A stretch of 64,000 nucleotides of DNA from NCBI RefSeq assembly GCF_022965805.1, contig NC_133103.1:46456047-46520046 (forward strand), in the 5' to 3' direction. Shown piece after piece: positions 32,078-46,282 of this stretch (positions are counted from its first letter, which is position 1; the number at the start of each line of letters is the position of its first letter). Origin of the DNA: Primulina eburnea (Eukaryota; Streptophyta; Magnoliopsida; Lamiales; Gesneriaceae). The position numbers and the translations under genes are program-made. The notes below the pieces were generated by a model. It was not told where the DNA came from and searched no databases. It saw only the letters and a program-made list of their open reading frames with translations.

Positions 32078-35000
32078 TCACATAATATAGTACAATGATG
32101 ACAAAAATATCATCAAGTCGATTAGAACAAGACCGACTGTGTCAAAAACAAATTTTGGAGCAAATAATCCCCACACCTGCAACAAAATAAAAGGTTCAAA
32201 TCTCGTCATGAGTAAACGCAGACACATATTAAAGTGCAAGAAAATCCCACGTAGGAGAAAATACCATCAAATGCCGCCGGTGAATTGTGACGCATAACAT
32301 TGTAAATGTGAATGTTACCGCGGAAATTAGTCCATATATTAAATACACCTGAAACATGATTGGAGCTGTAAGCAATTGCATAGAACCAACTAAAGTAACT
32401 TAAACGGAAGGTTTTTTGCTAGACAATTTACTTGGCACAATCTCATAGAAAATACTTGTTTGCTCTGCCCCTTCTGTGTAGCAACAAGAAGCGGAAGCCC
32501 ACATATAGGTAAAATGTGAGAAAAACCAAATGTCTCGATGGTAAGAAGAATAGCTTGACGGATAAGGTTGAATTCATCAAACCTGGGACATAAGAAAATT
32601 GTTGATCACAAGTTCAATACAAAACTAACCTTTTCCTCGCAGAGAAGAGATATGGCTCTAACTTTTGTGTAGTGCCACATCACCACCCTTGCTAAAAACG
32701 ACTAAAAATTGTTAAAATCAAAAGATACAAGAGTAATATTGAAATCCGATAACATAGAGCGCCAAAATCACAAAATATCTAACATATAAGACCAAAAATG
32801 CAATTTTTCCTAGAAGACGACAATATTGTCCATTCATAAGTGTGTTTCACTAACATCACCAGTCACATATTTGAATCACTTTTAAATCGATAAATGATTA
32901 GTCTCTTTTGTCCTCAAAGAAGTAAAAACACAAAATAGAGATTGGAACAGACTGTAAATGCTACAAGTTACATAAATTCTTAAAATAGTCCAAAATTGAG
33001 AAAATAATAAGAGACGATTGCAGTGAGTAAATAAAAATTCTAAACCAAAATAAAAAATCTAAAAAGCAATAAATTAAATTTTTGTTGGATGTGATCAACC
33101 GATTTAAAATCTTAAAATGTCTGTATAAACATAAAAATTAAAATGCTATGTTACAATTAAAGGAATAAATATGTAAACAAATTAAATTAAATATAAATTT
33201 CTAATTATGCAACAAGCAACATAAATTCTTTCATTTGAGCATGAAGAAAACTGTCCCCGAATTACCATATTAATCATGCATTTTATGAAATATATTGAAA
33301 AAAAAATTTAAACTCAATTGCACTTTCAACATATTTTATTATCTTAATTTCTGGATAGTTTACAGAATTCTGCAACACCTTGCATACTTTGAAGTTTCAA
33401 CGCAATTTAGATTTCCCCATCTAATTTTCCAGAGTTTCTTAACTTTCCGTTTAATGTAATTGATAAATTTTAATCAATTTTATATTTTTAATCGCATTCA
33501 AAGTTTCTTTCAGCATATCTCAACCGTAATATTTCAGTTGAATCAGTTGATAACCTGGCATTTACACCTGCTGATGACTTAATGTCACTTCTAATTATTT
33601 ACCAAATGTCCACCCCCTTTGAGCGTCTTTATTCTGTTTTAATTATTATGATATTCTTCATTATTTTCGAGTCCTTTCACATATGCCTTCAGCATATTTT
33701 GAGATATTTCTTCATTTTTGGCATTTTTGAAAATTGTTGTCATATCATTTCAGCCATTTTTTATTTTTCCAGTCAAATATCCATATGAACGAACCTGAGA
33801 CATGCATTACCTTAGGGAGTAAACCGAAACCAATATTGAATATCAAGAATCATAGTGAAACATTATTTTCAGAAAAAGAAAACGTTGCCATAAGTCAATC
33901 ACATGCGTGTCACAGGCTCTTTACCAATAATAAAAATCGACAAAGTTGGAAAAAAGACTAACAGCAATAAATTATTTAGTGCAAGGATTGAATTGACACT
34001 AGTTAATGAACAACAAAATTGATTACCCTTAGAGAAAGGGTAAATAGAATGTGCTTACCCAATAAATGCAGCAGCATATCTAAGGCCATCAAAAGCACAC
34101 CTGCATCAAGTTTTTTGCAGGAAAATATTATTAAACCCAAGTATTTGTTAACAAAAAACAGACTATAAATCAATTACAGATCATGAATCAAAGAAAACTA
34201 GCAAAAAGCTCGAGTCATTTCTTTCTAAGAATTAACAAAGATGCTGCCACACCGCTGAACTTTAGTAACCATGTAAGCTTATATCGTCCGGTATTCGGTA
34301 TATTCAAATATGTGCTCGAATCTTTAAAAGAGTGTAAAGCATCTTACCAATGACCTGTACTGAAAAACATGCATACAGAAAAAAGGCTCCATTGGGTGAC
34401 GGGAAGTGCATAAGAAATCGAAGATCCAGAACAAGATTTATCTGCCCTCTGTTCCAATGTCATCAACCTGGTCAAACACCATCCTGTAGAGAACACGTTT
34501 AAATGCAAACATATCGGTAACCCAAACGCGCAGGGAAAACTTTCAACAAACCATGTCCACAAATGGAGAATACATTTAGCAAAAACAGCCCATCAAATCA
34601 TAGAAAATACAAATGAATTGGATTACATAATCGCAATGTAGTTCAACCATAAAGTTGGTTAAACTTTGTTAATTTCCAGAAATAAAGCTGTATGGAAGAA
34701 CATTCACCTCCAATAAAAAATGCTAAGAAAACCAAGGGGCCTTGTTTTCCGGATAGAACGATGATAGTTGGACTCCATACCGACAACAAGGCCAATGCTT
34801 TAACAACTGTTCTTTCTTCCCAATTAGAAGTTCTCTTCCTATCAAGGAGTACACTAATGGCAACTAATGACAATTGCAGTAGTCCAGCAGCATAGGTCAC
34901 CCGAGGAATGGAGTTTCCTTTCATAATCTCAGGCACCATTTGCAGATTTACCATGCTGCTCTCTGAAGCCCAATGTAAGGGTATGAGTATAAGGTTAAAT

Positions 35001-38000
35001 AAAGTTCCTATAGTAACATACTTCAAGATCCCCTGAGAGAAGTAAGCAATGCTCTTGTATTGCAGAAATGCCAAAACTATTAAACTAAATACTGGCAGAA
35101 TTTCAGACACATGCACCCATATCGGAGAGTCGTCGCCAATTCCTGTCGTCTTTGAAGGATCTAACTTTAAGAACAAAGAACTGACAGCCTGCTTCAATTG
35201 CCCGAGTTCGATGCCAATTCTGATCAAAGGAAGTAAAATACAAAGAACAAGTGCCTGCAGGATTAATTAACAAATACTAAGCAATCATTCTAACTCTCTC
35301 CTTCTACAAAGTGCAAAACAAGAAGAATAAACTTGAGAATAGACAGAAGCTTATTGACAAAGAATATCGATCTTATGAAACAGGATGAAACATTATCCAT
35401 GTCTTATCAGCAATCATCACAGTAAGCGCATATTTCATATATTGATGGGACATAAAGAATGCACATACTTTAATTAACAAATACTAAGCAATAATTCAAC
35501 TCCTACAAACTGCAAAACAAGAAGAATAAACTTGAGAATAGAACAGAAGCTTATTGAAATGAAGAAGATCGATCTTATGAAACAGGATAAAACATTATCC
35601 AAGTTTTATCAGCAATCATCACAGTAAGCACATATATCTTATATTAATGAGACATAAACAACACACATACTTCAATTAACCTCATCTTTTTCATTGCTGC
35701 ACAGCGTAACTGAAGAATTACAATAGTTGCCAAAAGAAAACCAGCGACTCTGCCTTCTTCCACTGCATCTCAAAGTGAAATAAAATGAGCACAAAATCCA
35801 AAAACTAGACACAGGTGATTTCTGGAAATAGATGCCCAGAAAGCCAAAAAGATTGCACCAGATTTGGAGCTTACAAATGTAACTGTTAGAAAGAAAACTG
35901 CATGCACGAATCAGCACCAAAATAATAGCAAAATTCACTCCAAAGAAACTCTTAAGATCACCGCAGAATTGAGAATGAAGTTCACATAGCTTTTCCAATC
36001 TCTTGATGAAAAAAGAATGCAGAAAAATCGAACACAGCATGATGCCGAAACCTATGCCCATTATCTTCAGATTAAACTCAGTCCAGCTGGATCGTGCTAG
36101 TTCAGCAACGCTTGACAAAAACAGCGAATATGCATCAATCTGCTTTTTGACCGAAGGCAATGATGCAAAACATCCCTGACTCTTGTCAATTGAAGAATTC
36201 TTTGAAGTGAGTGCCCAAAGCTCTTGCGCCTTAGCATACAGCTCTGAGACATGCAACAAATCTTTGTCCGAAAATCCAATTAATGACAAAGATGAGTAGA
36301 CATCAATGTATTTTTTTACCTACATTAGTAAATCCCGTGTCAAGAAGAAAGTTTCAAATTCTTCCTAACAAAGGCTATAAATATAACATTTTTTCTTCCA
36401 ACTTCAGGTAAAGTTCGCATGAAAAGAGTAAACCAGAAACTTATCTGAAACCAATGTTGCGCGAAATCGATAAACCTACTACTTAAACAAACAAAAAACA
36501 AGGCAATGACCCACTTATTTATGCATATGTAAAGTAAGGTCCTGTGTATCCTTAATCACTAATCTTGATCTAAAGTGAAAAAAAACCGAAACGAACAAAC
36601 ATTTATCAGATAAGAGTTCCAAACTTGCCCGTTAAGTAGAGCATCAGCATAGGTCCTCATGAGCACTAAAATTTCTGAAACTGACAATTTGAGAGATGTT
36701 GTGATTTTGTGTATTTGTACAGCAGACACATGGGATAAAAGAACAATTGCATCCTATAAACTTAAAGTATTATGGCAAGAATGTATGATGATAACCATCC
36801 TGTCAAACGAAGGTGCACCGATATGCATCGTACACATGCTCGTTTAAAAAAGGTGGACATTTTAAAGAATGGACGACAAATAAAAAAATTTGGAACAAAT
36901 ATTAAAAAATGTTGATGTGTATTGGACATAAAAGTTAAGTTTTAATAAAGGAAATTGTTTATTCAGTATGATCTTACACAAGCAAGTCCTACTAAGCAGG
37001 TGCTTTCCATAAATACACGGTAGCTACACTTGGACTTAAGTCTGTCAACAGATTCATAGGTTCATGACCACCGTAGTCCAAAAGTTAAGTTGATGGAAAA
37101 GAAATATTTATTTGTTTGAGTTAATTATAAGATCCTAAAGCTAAACATAGTTCTGGTATTGTATGAAGAGTAAAAAGTGTAACACTCTGAAGACAAAAAG
37201 AGTGAAGAAAGCTTTACCTGCCAAGAATTAATGCAGAGCACGTTAACATAATTTTGCATCCAAGTGTCAACTTCTGATGCCCTTTGATCACTGCAAGGCA
37301 TTGAGTGTGGCATATCCCATGCACTTCCAGCTAAGGAAAACAGTTCCGAGTCAACTCGCCCAATGCTGAAGATAGTAACGGTCAACCTTATCATTAACTG
37401 TTCAAAAAAAGAACTCTCTAAACCAACTGAATATCGTAATATGCAGCACAACTCTAGCAAGCTACCACGTTCTCGTACATGGATACAATACCATAAAACT
37501 TTACCAACGAAGTTTAAAATAAAATAGAAAAACCATATTGCACTATACCTTCCAAAAGGAAAGGGAAGACCAAGAAGAGCAGAAATTGTGACTGCAAAAT
37601 CAAGCTGAAAAATAAAAGAGTGGGATGAGTGAAGTTCCTACGATGAAGTTGTGCTCAGGAAATCTTGAGCACATGGAGGTGAATCAAATTAACAGACCTG
37701 TTGAATGGAGTAAATGCAAATCTTCTTTTCATGCTGAAATTACAACAAAAACATATAAATATGCAGGATTATATATTCTCGCATTTATGAGGCTCTTGAA
37801 GACGTTAAAATAATTGATAATGGAGAAAGTTGAATATGACAGTAAGCAACAATGAACCCACATTTTAAGGGTTGATAAAAATTTGTCAATGAGATTTTGG
37901 CCTCATAATTGGACCAACTGAGTTGGAGAAAAATATATGGCATATATGGCATACTTCGTACTCAGACACATCAAAAGATCGGAGAGGGCTGATGGATGTT

Positions 38001-41000
38001 CTTTTCTTTTACAGTTGATAAATGGAAAAAAGATCCTTCGCTTTTAAAAAATATTGTCAAGTAATTTTGGTAAACAGGAGAACAAGTTCAGAAGTAGAGT
38101 TGAGGATGCCCTTCTAATTTTACATTTGATGACATCTCGGAAAATCCTTCTACCTAACAGCAACATAATTATGTGGGTGTTGGGAAAATGGTGGTGGAAG
38201 GATTCAAACATCAGGCGGAGAATATGAACACGGTAGTTTTACTGCGCTGCATGATTACTGTAGAATAAAGCTCATCCAAGGACTGATCATCAGCTTTGTA
38301 AACTTCTCAATTTTCTTTGATAAAATTGGTTATATATTCTCTTTTTAAGCCGTATAAAATTTCAAACTGTTCATCCTATACCCAAATTTTCTTCAGAGAA
38401 TATTCCATACCGTGTCTAATTTGCATGACGAACTATCAACTGCCGCTTGCTGAGGAGTTGGAGGCTTCTTTAAACTCAGTGCAAAAATCGCTGTTTCCAC
38501 CTAAACAATGTTCTAAATAAAGTTCTTGATGGCTATAATTAATTAGCAAAAGATTTTAAAAGATGAAATACCTCTTCAGCAGTGCCTCCACCATGATCAC
38601 CATTTAAGGTTTGCCCGTGATCACCCATGACAACAAGCATTGTATTTTCATGTAATCCACCTGGTCTACTTTCGTTCTCCAGCACTCCAACCACTTCCTA
38701 TATTAAAATAAGAACTTTTTATTATGGTCTCAGAAGAAATGTCAGAAATTAAGGGTTGCCCTGAACATAGTTTTAGGAATGTCGAAGAGCATGGCACTTG
38801 AATTGAAAGACAAGGATTATAAAACAAGAGGCACTATATGCGATTCCATCCATTTAGTTGCACTTCTGTAGTTAATTAAAAATTAAATCAACTAACTACC
38901 TTTATGATTTCGTTGTACTGCTGCAACTTTTCGACCATTGGGACAGAGTCAACACCAAATATGTGCCCAGCATGATCCTGGATCATATACAACGAAACAA
39001 AAAAAAAAATCAAAACTATAGGTTGAGTTGACGGTCTCATGAAAATCAAAAGCTGAGTTTTTCAGTTATGGCACAAATTTATTTCGATGTCAAAATAAGA
39101 AAGATCACTTATGCAGGCCAGTAGGAAATGGATGCCAAGTGACATTGAGATCGTAAATGAAACAGAGATGATAAATGCAGCAACATCATAAAATATTTAT
39201 TGCTGTTGCAATTTTTGCAAACTTGACAGCTTCCATTCATGCAAAATTTAGTACCATGGCCCTGGGAGTTCAGGTCTTTTAGCTCCTTAAAACAAACCAA
39301 GTTCAGGTCTTTTAGCTTCTTAAACCAAACCAAATCTATAGATTAGGTGCAAGGTTCTGTTGATGTATCTAGCACTGAAAATTAAATTAAGAACAAATTT
39401 CATCCCAGGGAGAGCATAAAAAATTTAAACATCAGAATTATTATGAACACTCTCGAAATTCTAAACAAATGCTGGTGAGAGAGCCTGACACCAAAACATG
39501 TGAATAACAGTGCTAGTAGAAATCTATGTTTGAGGTGCATACATTGAAAAACTATGGGTTGCACCTTTTAAATTTTCCTTCCAATAATTTTTCAGTATGC
39601 AGCCACAATAGGTGGCCCACCTGGGTTATCCAAGCTCTGATTATTCCCTAGATAATTAAATATTATCAGCATTTTTAATTTATACTAGATAATTATCAGC
39701 ATTCTTAGTTTATATTTTCCATCTTCTCCTACTTAGACGAGAAATAGAAAATATATGGGCTTGATATAGAGTTGAAAATTACAACAAGATATTCTCTCTC
39801 CTGAACTAACAAAACACAACAGGGAAATGGAAAATTGAAGAAAAATAATGGAGAGAGAGGCTTACCACACCTAGAAAATGAGCTATCAATACATCCCAAT
39901 TATCTTCATATAGGGAAGGAAGCAAGTTTGTGATGCACCCATTGTCCACCTGGCATAGAAAACAATATGAAGAATTCAAAATCCAAGAAGAACTGTGGCA
40001 AAAAAAATCCAAGAACAAGCAGCAAATGTGGGCAAAAAATTAACTCTTACATAGGAATTTAGATAGAAGGTCAACTTTAACGATACAAATACATCTTATG
40101 ACCATAGTGAATGTCTGGATAGGTATGAAGGTTTACCAAAAGAAAAATACCGTGTGAAGATCTTTAACATTAAATGATGGGAAGGGATAGGATGAGACAA
40201 AATGGTCAGGAAATAATTGCACCCATGTGTCGTCCCCCATCACTACTACTCGCTTTCCATTTTGAACCATCTACAGAAGATAATGAGGAGCTGAGGTGAT
40301 TGCAAGAACAAGAAAAAAAATGAATAAAGCATTCCCATCTCGTGATAAAAACTATGTGAAGCATAGGGGATGACCTGATATATCAAGTTATCTTCAACAA
40401 TTGCTGGTGCACCAAAGCTATTTCCTACGTCGATAAACGTTGGAAGTCCACCAGTGGTCAAGCCCTAAAAGGGAAAAAGAACGGTAAATATTACGTCAAG
40501 GTGTATTTCAAGTGTAAGGTACGGAGGTACCACAATTTTGCTACTCTGGTAATTTTGCTCGTCTGAGAATCAAATTAGAAATTTCAAAGTCAAAACTTTG
40601 TTCTGAACACAATACGTGAATGATAAATTTCGATATGATAGATAGTAGATAAACCGGACAAAACAAAGATATCAAAATGATGCTACAAGATAACTTTTAC
40701 AAGGCAGCAAAAATCCTTAAGTAGATAATCAGGATTCAATTTCAAAATAACAATTGAGGTAAGGTTCATTGAAGTTCTGTTTAATTAAAGTTAGGAATTA
40801 ATATGAAGAAGTTAAGTGGCAAAGTACATGTTCATTGAAACCATATTCAAGCAGTTGAACTCCGGTTCCAAAATCATAACCATGGCAGGCCTCCACATGT
40901 GGGCCATTCATAACTATGTTCAGTAAGAAAATTTTCAACTGAAATTTTTTTCATTTCGTTCCACACATATTCCTCTCCTTTCTCTGAATTTCTCTTGATA

Positions 41001-41796
41001 ATCATTCCTTTATCACTTTACCACTGCAGAAATGATAACCATATCCAGTCATTGCTTTTCCCAAAATGTAAAACAACATAGTTTTCACCTTTAGACGCTG
41101 CAAACTGGTGGTAGGCGGGTCTGCTATAGCCTTGAAAATTTTGGCCGTAGATTGGTTCTGACTAGCATATTCATGAAGAACCTGTAACTTATCCATCCAT
41201 GGTTTCTTCTCTGGTATAAATAACAGAATTAAACAAACAAATAAACAACAGGAACAGTAGCATCAGCCAACTCAAGCACAAAAAATCAAATCCAATTTAA
41301 TTTCGAATCGTATAAAGCACTTACCTGGAAAAAATGTACTTGGAGCGACAAAATCAAACCTGTTTGGACGAATTTCGAGCTTAGATCCAAATGATGACTT
41401 TAACAATCATAAAACCAAAATTAAAAAAAAAAAAAAACAAACAAACCAATTTTCGTATCATTAAATTGAAAAGATGGATCATACAAAACACCTTAGAGCA
41501 TCAAGAACGATAATAACAAGGCGATTTACTGCAGGTCTGTTCCAACAAGCACTTCCATTTTGCTGTGGAGGAAAGCAGGGAGACTGGAGAACGTCACCGC
41601 ATTGGCTATACTGAGAGAGCTCGGAGCGAGTAAGAAGGAAACCTCGCGTAAACAACAAAATGGCGAATCCGTGAATCACCATTATACTTAGGAAGACGCA
41701 GCAACCCCATTTTCGGCTACCCCAATTCTCTGTCCTCTCAAATACAGCCGCCATCGCGTGAGAGCGTCTCGTAATTTTTGGTTTTAGAGTACTCAA
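32078..41796 (-). CDS. PIGO: GPI ethanolamine phosphate transferase 3 (PIG-O-like), 19 exons, 949 aa
   Basis: Exons in transcript order: 41492-41796, 41325-41359, 41089-41210, 40375-40464, 40151-40270, 39866-39949, 38900-38977, 38572-38697, 38411-38500, 37549-37604, 37218-37365, 35875-36319, 35671-35762, 34708-35254, 34348-34483, 34059-34100, 32432-32582, 32265-32348, 32078-32176. They sum to exactly 950 codons. The enzyme adds ethanolamine phosphate to the third mannose of the GPI precursor in the ER. Seen: an N-terminal membrane segment (about 31-56), then a luminal alkaline-phosphatase-like domain with D99 in DALRFDF, GDDTW at 196, DHAGH at 253 and GDHG at 303. Several hydrophobic segments follow toward the C-terminus. 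A second start at 41754 (MAAVF) is equally plausible. The exon 9/10 join (CKLDT to LDFAV) is shorter than in relatives I recall. Introns 13 and 16 are long, the former from a tandem duplication. No frame break is seen. Confidence 0.92.
32583..34058 (-). other. Long AT-rich intron 16 of the PIG-O-like gene
   Basis: About 1.5 kb between exons 34059-34100 and 32432-32582, with normal GT and AG ends. I see no element termini or coding blocks in it. The frames of 68-75 aa on the plus strand are chance. Confidence 0.5.
35264..35680. repeat. Tandem duplication (period 207 bp) reaching into an exon end of the PIG-O-like gene
   Basis: Two copies share CAAATACTAAGCAAT (starting at 35271 and 35478), ACAAGAAGAATAAACTTGAG, TTATGAAACAGGAT and TCAGCAATCATCACAGTAAG. 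Copy 2 ends inside exon 13, at the donor for that exon (exon end at 35671). Copy 1 carries a decayed version of the same exon end and donor. Most of intron 13 is therefore duplicate sequence. Confidence 0.85.
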
Positions 41797-42322
41797 CGAG
41801 CAAGAAGCATAGAAAATACATGTAAACCAATTATTTGAAAATTATATTATATATATATATATAATATTTATATATTAAATTACATGCCACATCGCTAGCA
41901 GCTCATTGCATATTTTAAAATGATCAATTCATACTAAAAATTATTATAATTTTATTAAATTATTTTGTCTATCTTTATTAGTATTATTTAGAATATAAAT
42001 CATTTTAAGTTTTGGTAATGACAATATTAGCATCGAGCTGTTTCAAGAGTTTATTTGTTAATTTGTTTGATCGAAATAAGTTCTCAATAAAGTGCACAAG
42101 TCGCAATCTTTCATATATTAACAAATCAAAGTGGATACGGTAACTTGAGTTGTTTAAAGACTACAGTTTCCGTACTTAGTTATGTTCAGTGGTACTGTGA
42201 AACTATCATTCAATAATATTTGTCATAACATCCTAAAATTTGTTAATACAAATCGGTTTTAAGAAAAGATTTTAAAATAGTTTATTCACCCCTCTCTATA
42301 CTCTAATCCAATTCTCTAGAAA
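41797..42322. other. Upstream of the PIG-O-like gene, merging into a copia LTR
   Basis: AT-rich, with an alternating TA run at about 41848-41864. The PIG-O promoter must be here because the gene reads leftward. The right part, up to the primer site at 42323, is presumably the 5' LTR of the copia remnant, but its start cannot be set by eye. Confidence 0.45.
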
Positions 42323-42363
42323 TGATATCAGAGCGGGTTTTTTAAAAACTTTGATTACTAAAT

Positions 42364-43400
42364 ATATAAAATGAAATCCTTTAGCAAGATTCATATGTAT
42401 TCAAAAGAGTAATATGATGATTATAAGATTCGCATGCGAGAACATTTGGCTGGACAAAATGATGACATATTGTATGTCATCACTAACGAGCAAATAAAGA
42501 TATATAAAGTCAATACAACTATAGCAGTTTCCGAGGTTACCCTACAAATGATTGAGAAGCACAGTATGAGAAGAAAAGAAAACTAACTTGGACAACGTGG
42601 CCCAGGATATCCTACACAAGACCCTTCACAAGAATAAGTTCAGCAACATCAAGACACGTTCAACCACCAAAAAGATACAGTAGAAGCTGACCCAACTCTG
42701 TAAGGGCATGATCAAACCAAAGAAAACAAACTAATTACGAATCCGGAAGATTGATAATGTCAAGATAAAGCCATGTGAGAATGTCAATGAGTTTGATGAG
42801 CGATTTAGAAGTATTGTTATTAAACTTGCATCACTTGATAAAGAATACTTTAACCATAAACTCGCTTTGAAGGTTATGAGAGCATCGTCCAGAGATTGAG
42901 ATGTAAAGACGGTGACCATGCAGGAGTCCAAAGATCTCAACAAACTCGATCTGCATGACCTATTTACATATTTGAAAGCACACGAGTTCGATCTGGGAAT
43001 CATAACAGAAAAAGAGTCATCCACTCCACAACCTACCAAAACTTTAGTTGTCACAACTTCAACTTCAGCCTCTAGTGAAGAAGCTTCCATCGGAAAATCT
43101 GTTAATCAGATAAACAATGAAGCATGGTCGTTATTTGTTAAATTTTTTGGCAAATTTATGAGAAAAAATGGGTATAAATTCAACTCTTGTCATAAAAATG
43201 ATCAAGTTGATGATAATCAGACTTGTTTTAACTATGGAAAGAAATGTTATTTTTTACAAACTGCAACATGGCAAAGAAAGATTATAAGAAACCTTTCAAG
43301 AAAAGATGGTTCAAATATGAGAATAAAATCCTACAAGAAAATGAAAGATCAAAAAGTGATAATTTCTTAATAAAGTAAAAACAAATTGTCTAACTCAGAT
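42364..43400 (+). pseudogene. Copia gag remnant
   Basis: After a broken start, the stretch around 42760-42900 gives NVNEFDERFRSIVIKLASLDK in part. The frame 42912-43370 gives DLHDLFTYLKAHEFDL and then a zinc-knuckle relic CFNYGKKCYFLQTATWQRK in part. The second Cys, the Gly-His and the last Cys of the usual CX2CX4HX4C are lost. It is a non-functional capsid/nucleocapsid remnant. Confidence 0.75.
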
Positions 43401-44279
43401 CCAGATCTGAAGTTCAGAAACCTCAACTAGCAAGAGTGATGATAAGAAGGTTCAGTGTCTTATGACAAATGTTGAGCCATAGATATATTGTTATGGAGAA
43501 TGTCGATGAGGTATGGTATTTGACTTCGATTCTGATGAGTTTACACAAGAAGATCTTGTCATGGCATTGCATAGCATGGTAGATGAGTATAAAAAACTTT
43601 CGCAATTATTTGAGGAAGCCAAACCAGAAAATAAAATCTAAACAAATAAGTCAAGTAACTCTACATGCTCGTAGCAAAAAGAACTTGACAGTCTAATTGT
43701 GAAAGTCAATATGCCATCGGTTGAAAATGATGAAATGCGAAGAGTGTTTCAAGCAACAATACATGGGTTGTAGAAACCAGCCGGTGACAGAATTGAGCTA
43801 GAGTTTGACAACAATGGGTGTCGTTCTTCTGAGGTGGGTACTCAATCATATCTAGATAAAGACAAATCTAAAATAATATTTTGTCCAGTCTAGCATGATA
43901 TATGAACATTAACAAAGATAAAGTCAAGCTGATTACACTGGCTCAAAATGGCTTTGCAAAAAGCCAAGCCCAATCAGATATTACTCTGTGAAGGGAAAAC
44001 TTGACCGTTATTATAATTGCAGGCATGTTCAAAATAGATACAAATAAAATTGGAAGGATGGATAACTCAAACAACATTTTGTGAGAGAAAAAATATATCA
44101 TACATCACCTGGTTTTGCACAGACTCACACTCTTTTGGATACATACACAAGTAGGATGGTTAGACTAATTCAATTGTGGGTACCGAAAGGGTTAATCTGT
44201 TTATGACCCAACTAGTTTTGGGTGCTAAAAATTTTTTTGATTAATTGCAAGCCTCAAAGATAATATCATTAAAGAATCA

Positions 44280-45120
44280 ATGTTGTTTTTGGACAGTGGT
44301 TGCTCCAAACATATGAACGGTGATGTCAAGTTGTTGTTTGAAGTCATTGATCACAAAAGACCAAGAATCACTTTCGGTGATAACTCAGAAGGCAGAGATG
44401 TGAATGAGGGTGGGATTATCCAGGACAAGATAATTCTAATGATGTATTATTAGTTGAAAATATTTGATAAATCCGATTAGTATTAGTCATTTATGTAATA
44501 ATGGTTACTCTGTTGAGTTTCACAAGCACACATGCACATTTAGATCTACAAATAGTGATATTATGCTAACCGGGCTAAGAAAACAAAAATTAGACTTGGG
44601 GTTACCGAACATTGATTTTACTAAAGATAAAGTTTTCTTTGTATGTCAGTTAGGTAAACATGTCAGATCAACATTCAAGAACAAAAGACATAACTCAACA
44701 ACTCGATGTTTGGGAACTTCTTCACATGGATCTATTTGGTCCAATACCCATAATGAGCCTAGGGGGAAAGAAGTACACTTTGGCGATCATCGAAGAATTT
44801 TCAATATTTATACGGGTTATCTTTCTAATTTTTAAAGATCGGACCAGTGCCTAGCTTATCAAGATTCATAAGAGATTACAAAGTGAGATAACTTCAGTGG
44901 TATATAGATAAGGAGCGACATAGGAACTGAATTTACTAATAGACTCTCATAAACCTATCTAGAAGAATGATATTAAGCATGTGCTTTTAACTACTAGATC
45001 ATCTTAGCAAAATGAAGTTGCTGAGAAAAATAACAAGACACTCAAAAAAACGGCTCGAACCATGCTAGCTGAATCTAGTATCTCTAAAAAAATATGGGCA
45101 TAAGTGTGAACACTACATGC
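44280..45120 (+). pseudogene. Copia protease-to-integrase remnant
   Basis: LFLDSGCSKHM-type protease sequence is recognisable near 44285-44320. The GAG-pre-integrase and integrase start follow: CQLGKHVRSTFKNKRH, then in a second frame LLHMDLFGPIPIMSLGGKK. This is the normal copia order with a frameshift near 44690. Downstream, around 45000-45080, only scattered integrase words remain. Confidence 0.75.
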
Positions 45121-45939
45121 TACATACATAACAGATTAATGATTAACAAGAATCACAGAAAGACCCTCTAGAAGATCTGAAATGGCAAACAACCCAAAAT
45201 TTCATACTTTCGAGTACTCGATTATAAGTGTTTCATTCACGATAATGGTAAAACACGTCTAACCACTTTTGATGCTAAATCTGATGTCGATGTGTTTCTA
45301 GGCTATTCTTCTGTTAGTAAGACATATAAGGTTTATAAATATAGAAATCTTAACCATTGAAGAACCGGTGCATGTTGTATTTGATGAAATCATATATCTT
45401 TCATGATAATAATATATGCAATATATATTATTTATGTAATAGATTAGATGTTACTAACATTGATTCTAGCAGTGATCATGAGATAGATTAGAGAAAAACG
45501 ACTGAAATAATTCCTAAGGCAAGTCCAATTGTCCATGAAGAACTGCACAAAATCAAGCCGCTTAAGAAGTTGACCCAACTATTGATCACAAGCCAGAATT
45601 AACTCAAGAGAAAAACATAGAAAATTAATATCGAATTGTGGAACAACAAGATACAAATTCACTTGGACCAAGCCTCCGGTGGAATAAAAATAATCTACTC
45701 AAGCTGGTCATTGGTAGCTCGATCGCTCCTCTTAAAACTAGAAAACAAATGATATATGAGTTCACGCATGCTGCTTTTTTTTCCCTCAACTCGAACCTAA
45801 GAAAATAGATGAAGTCTCATGATATTATAAATGGATTGATATCATGCAAGAAGGATAAAATCAATTTGAGAGAAGTAAGGCTCGGCCATTTCATCAACAT
45901 GTAATTAGAACTAGATGTGTATTTAGGAATAAAGTAGAT

Positions 45940-46282
45940 CAACAGTAAGAAATAAAGCCAAACTTATAGCTCAAGTATAGAGAAAAGAAGAATGAATAGA
46001 CTTTGATGAATCATTTTCTCATGTGTCTAGACTTGAGGTTATTAGAATATTTCTTTCATTTGTTGCCTTCAAGGATTTTAAAGTTTATCAAATTGATGTT
46101 AAGTCAACGTTTCTTAACGGTCTACTAAATGAAAAGTTTATGTTGAACAAACTCCTGATTTTGTCAGTCACATCTATCCTAGCTATGTTTATAAACTTAA
46201 TAAAGCATTGTATGGTTTGAAGCAAGCTCTTCGTGCATGGTATGATACATTTTCTAAATATTAGCTCGACCATGACTCTGTG
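45940..46282 (+). pseudogene. Copia reverse transcriptase, first part
   Basis: The stretch gives [19 protein letters not shown], then [13 protein letters not shown], and shortly before the break [13 protein letters not shown]. These are the copia RT fingers and palm blocks before the YVDD box. It stops at the solo LTR insertion. Confidence 0.85.
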
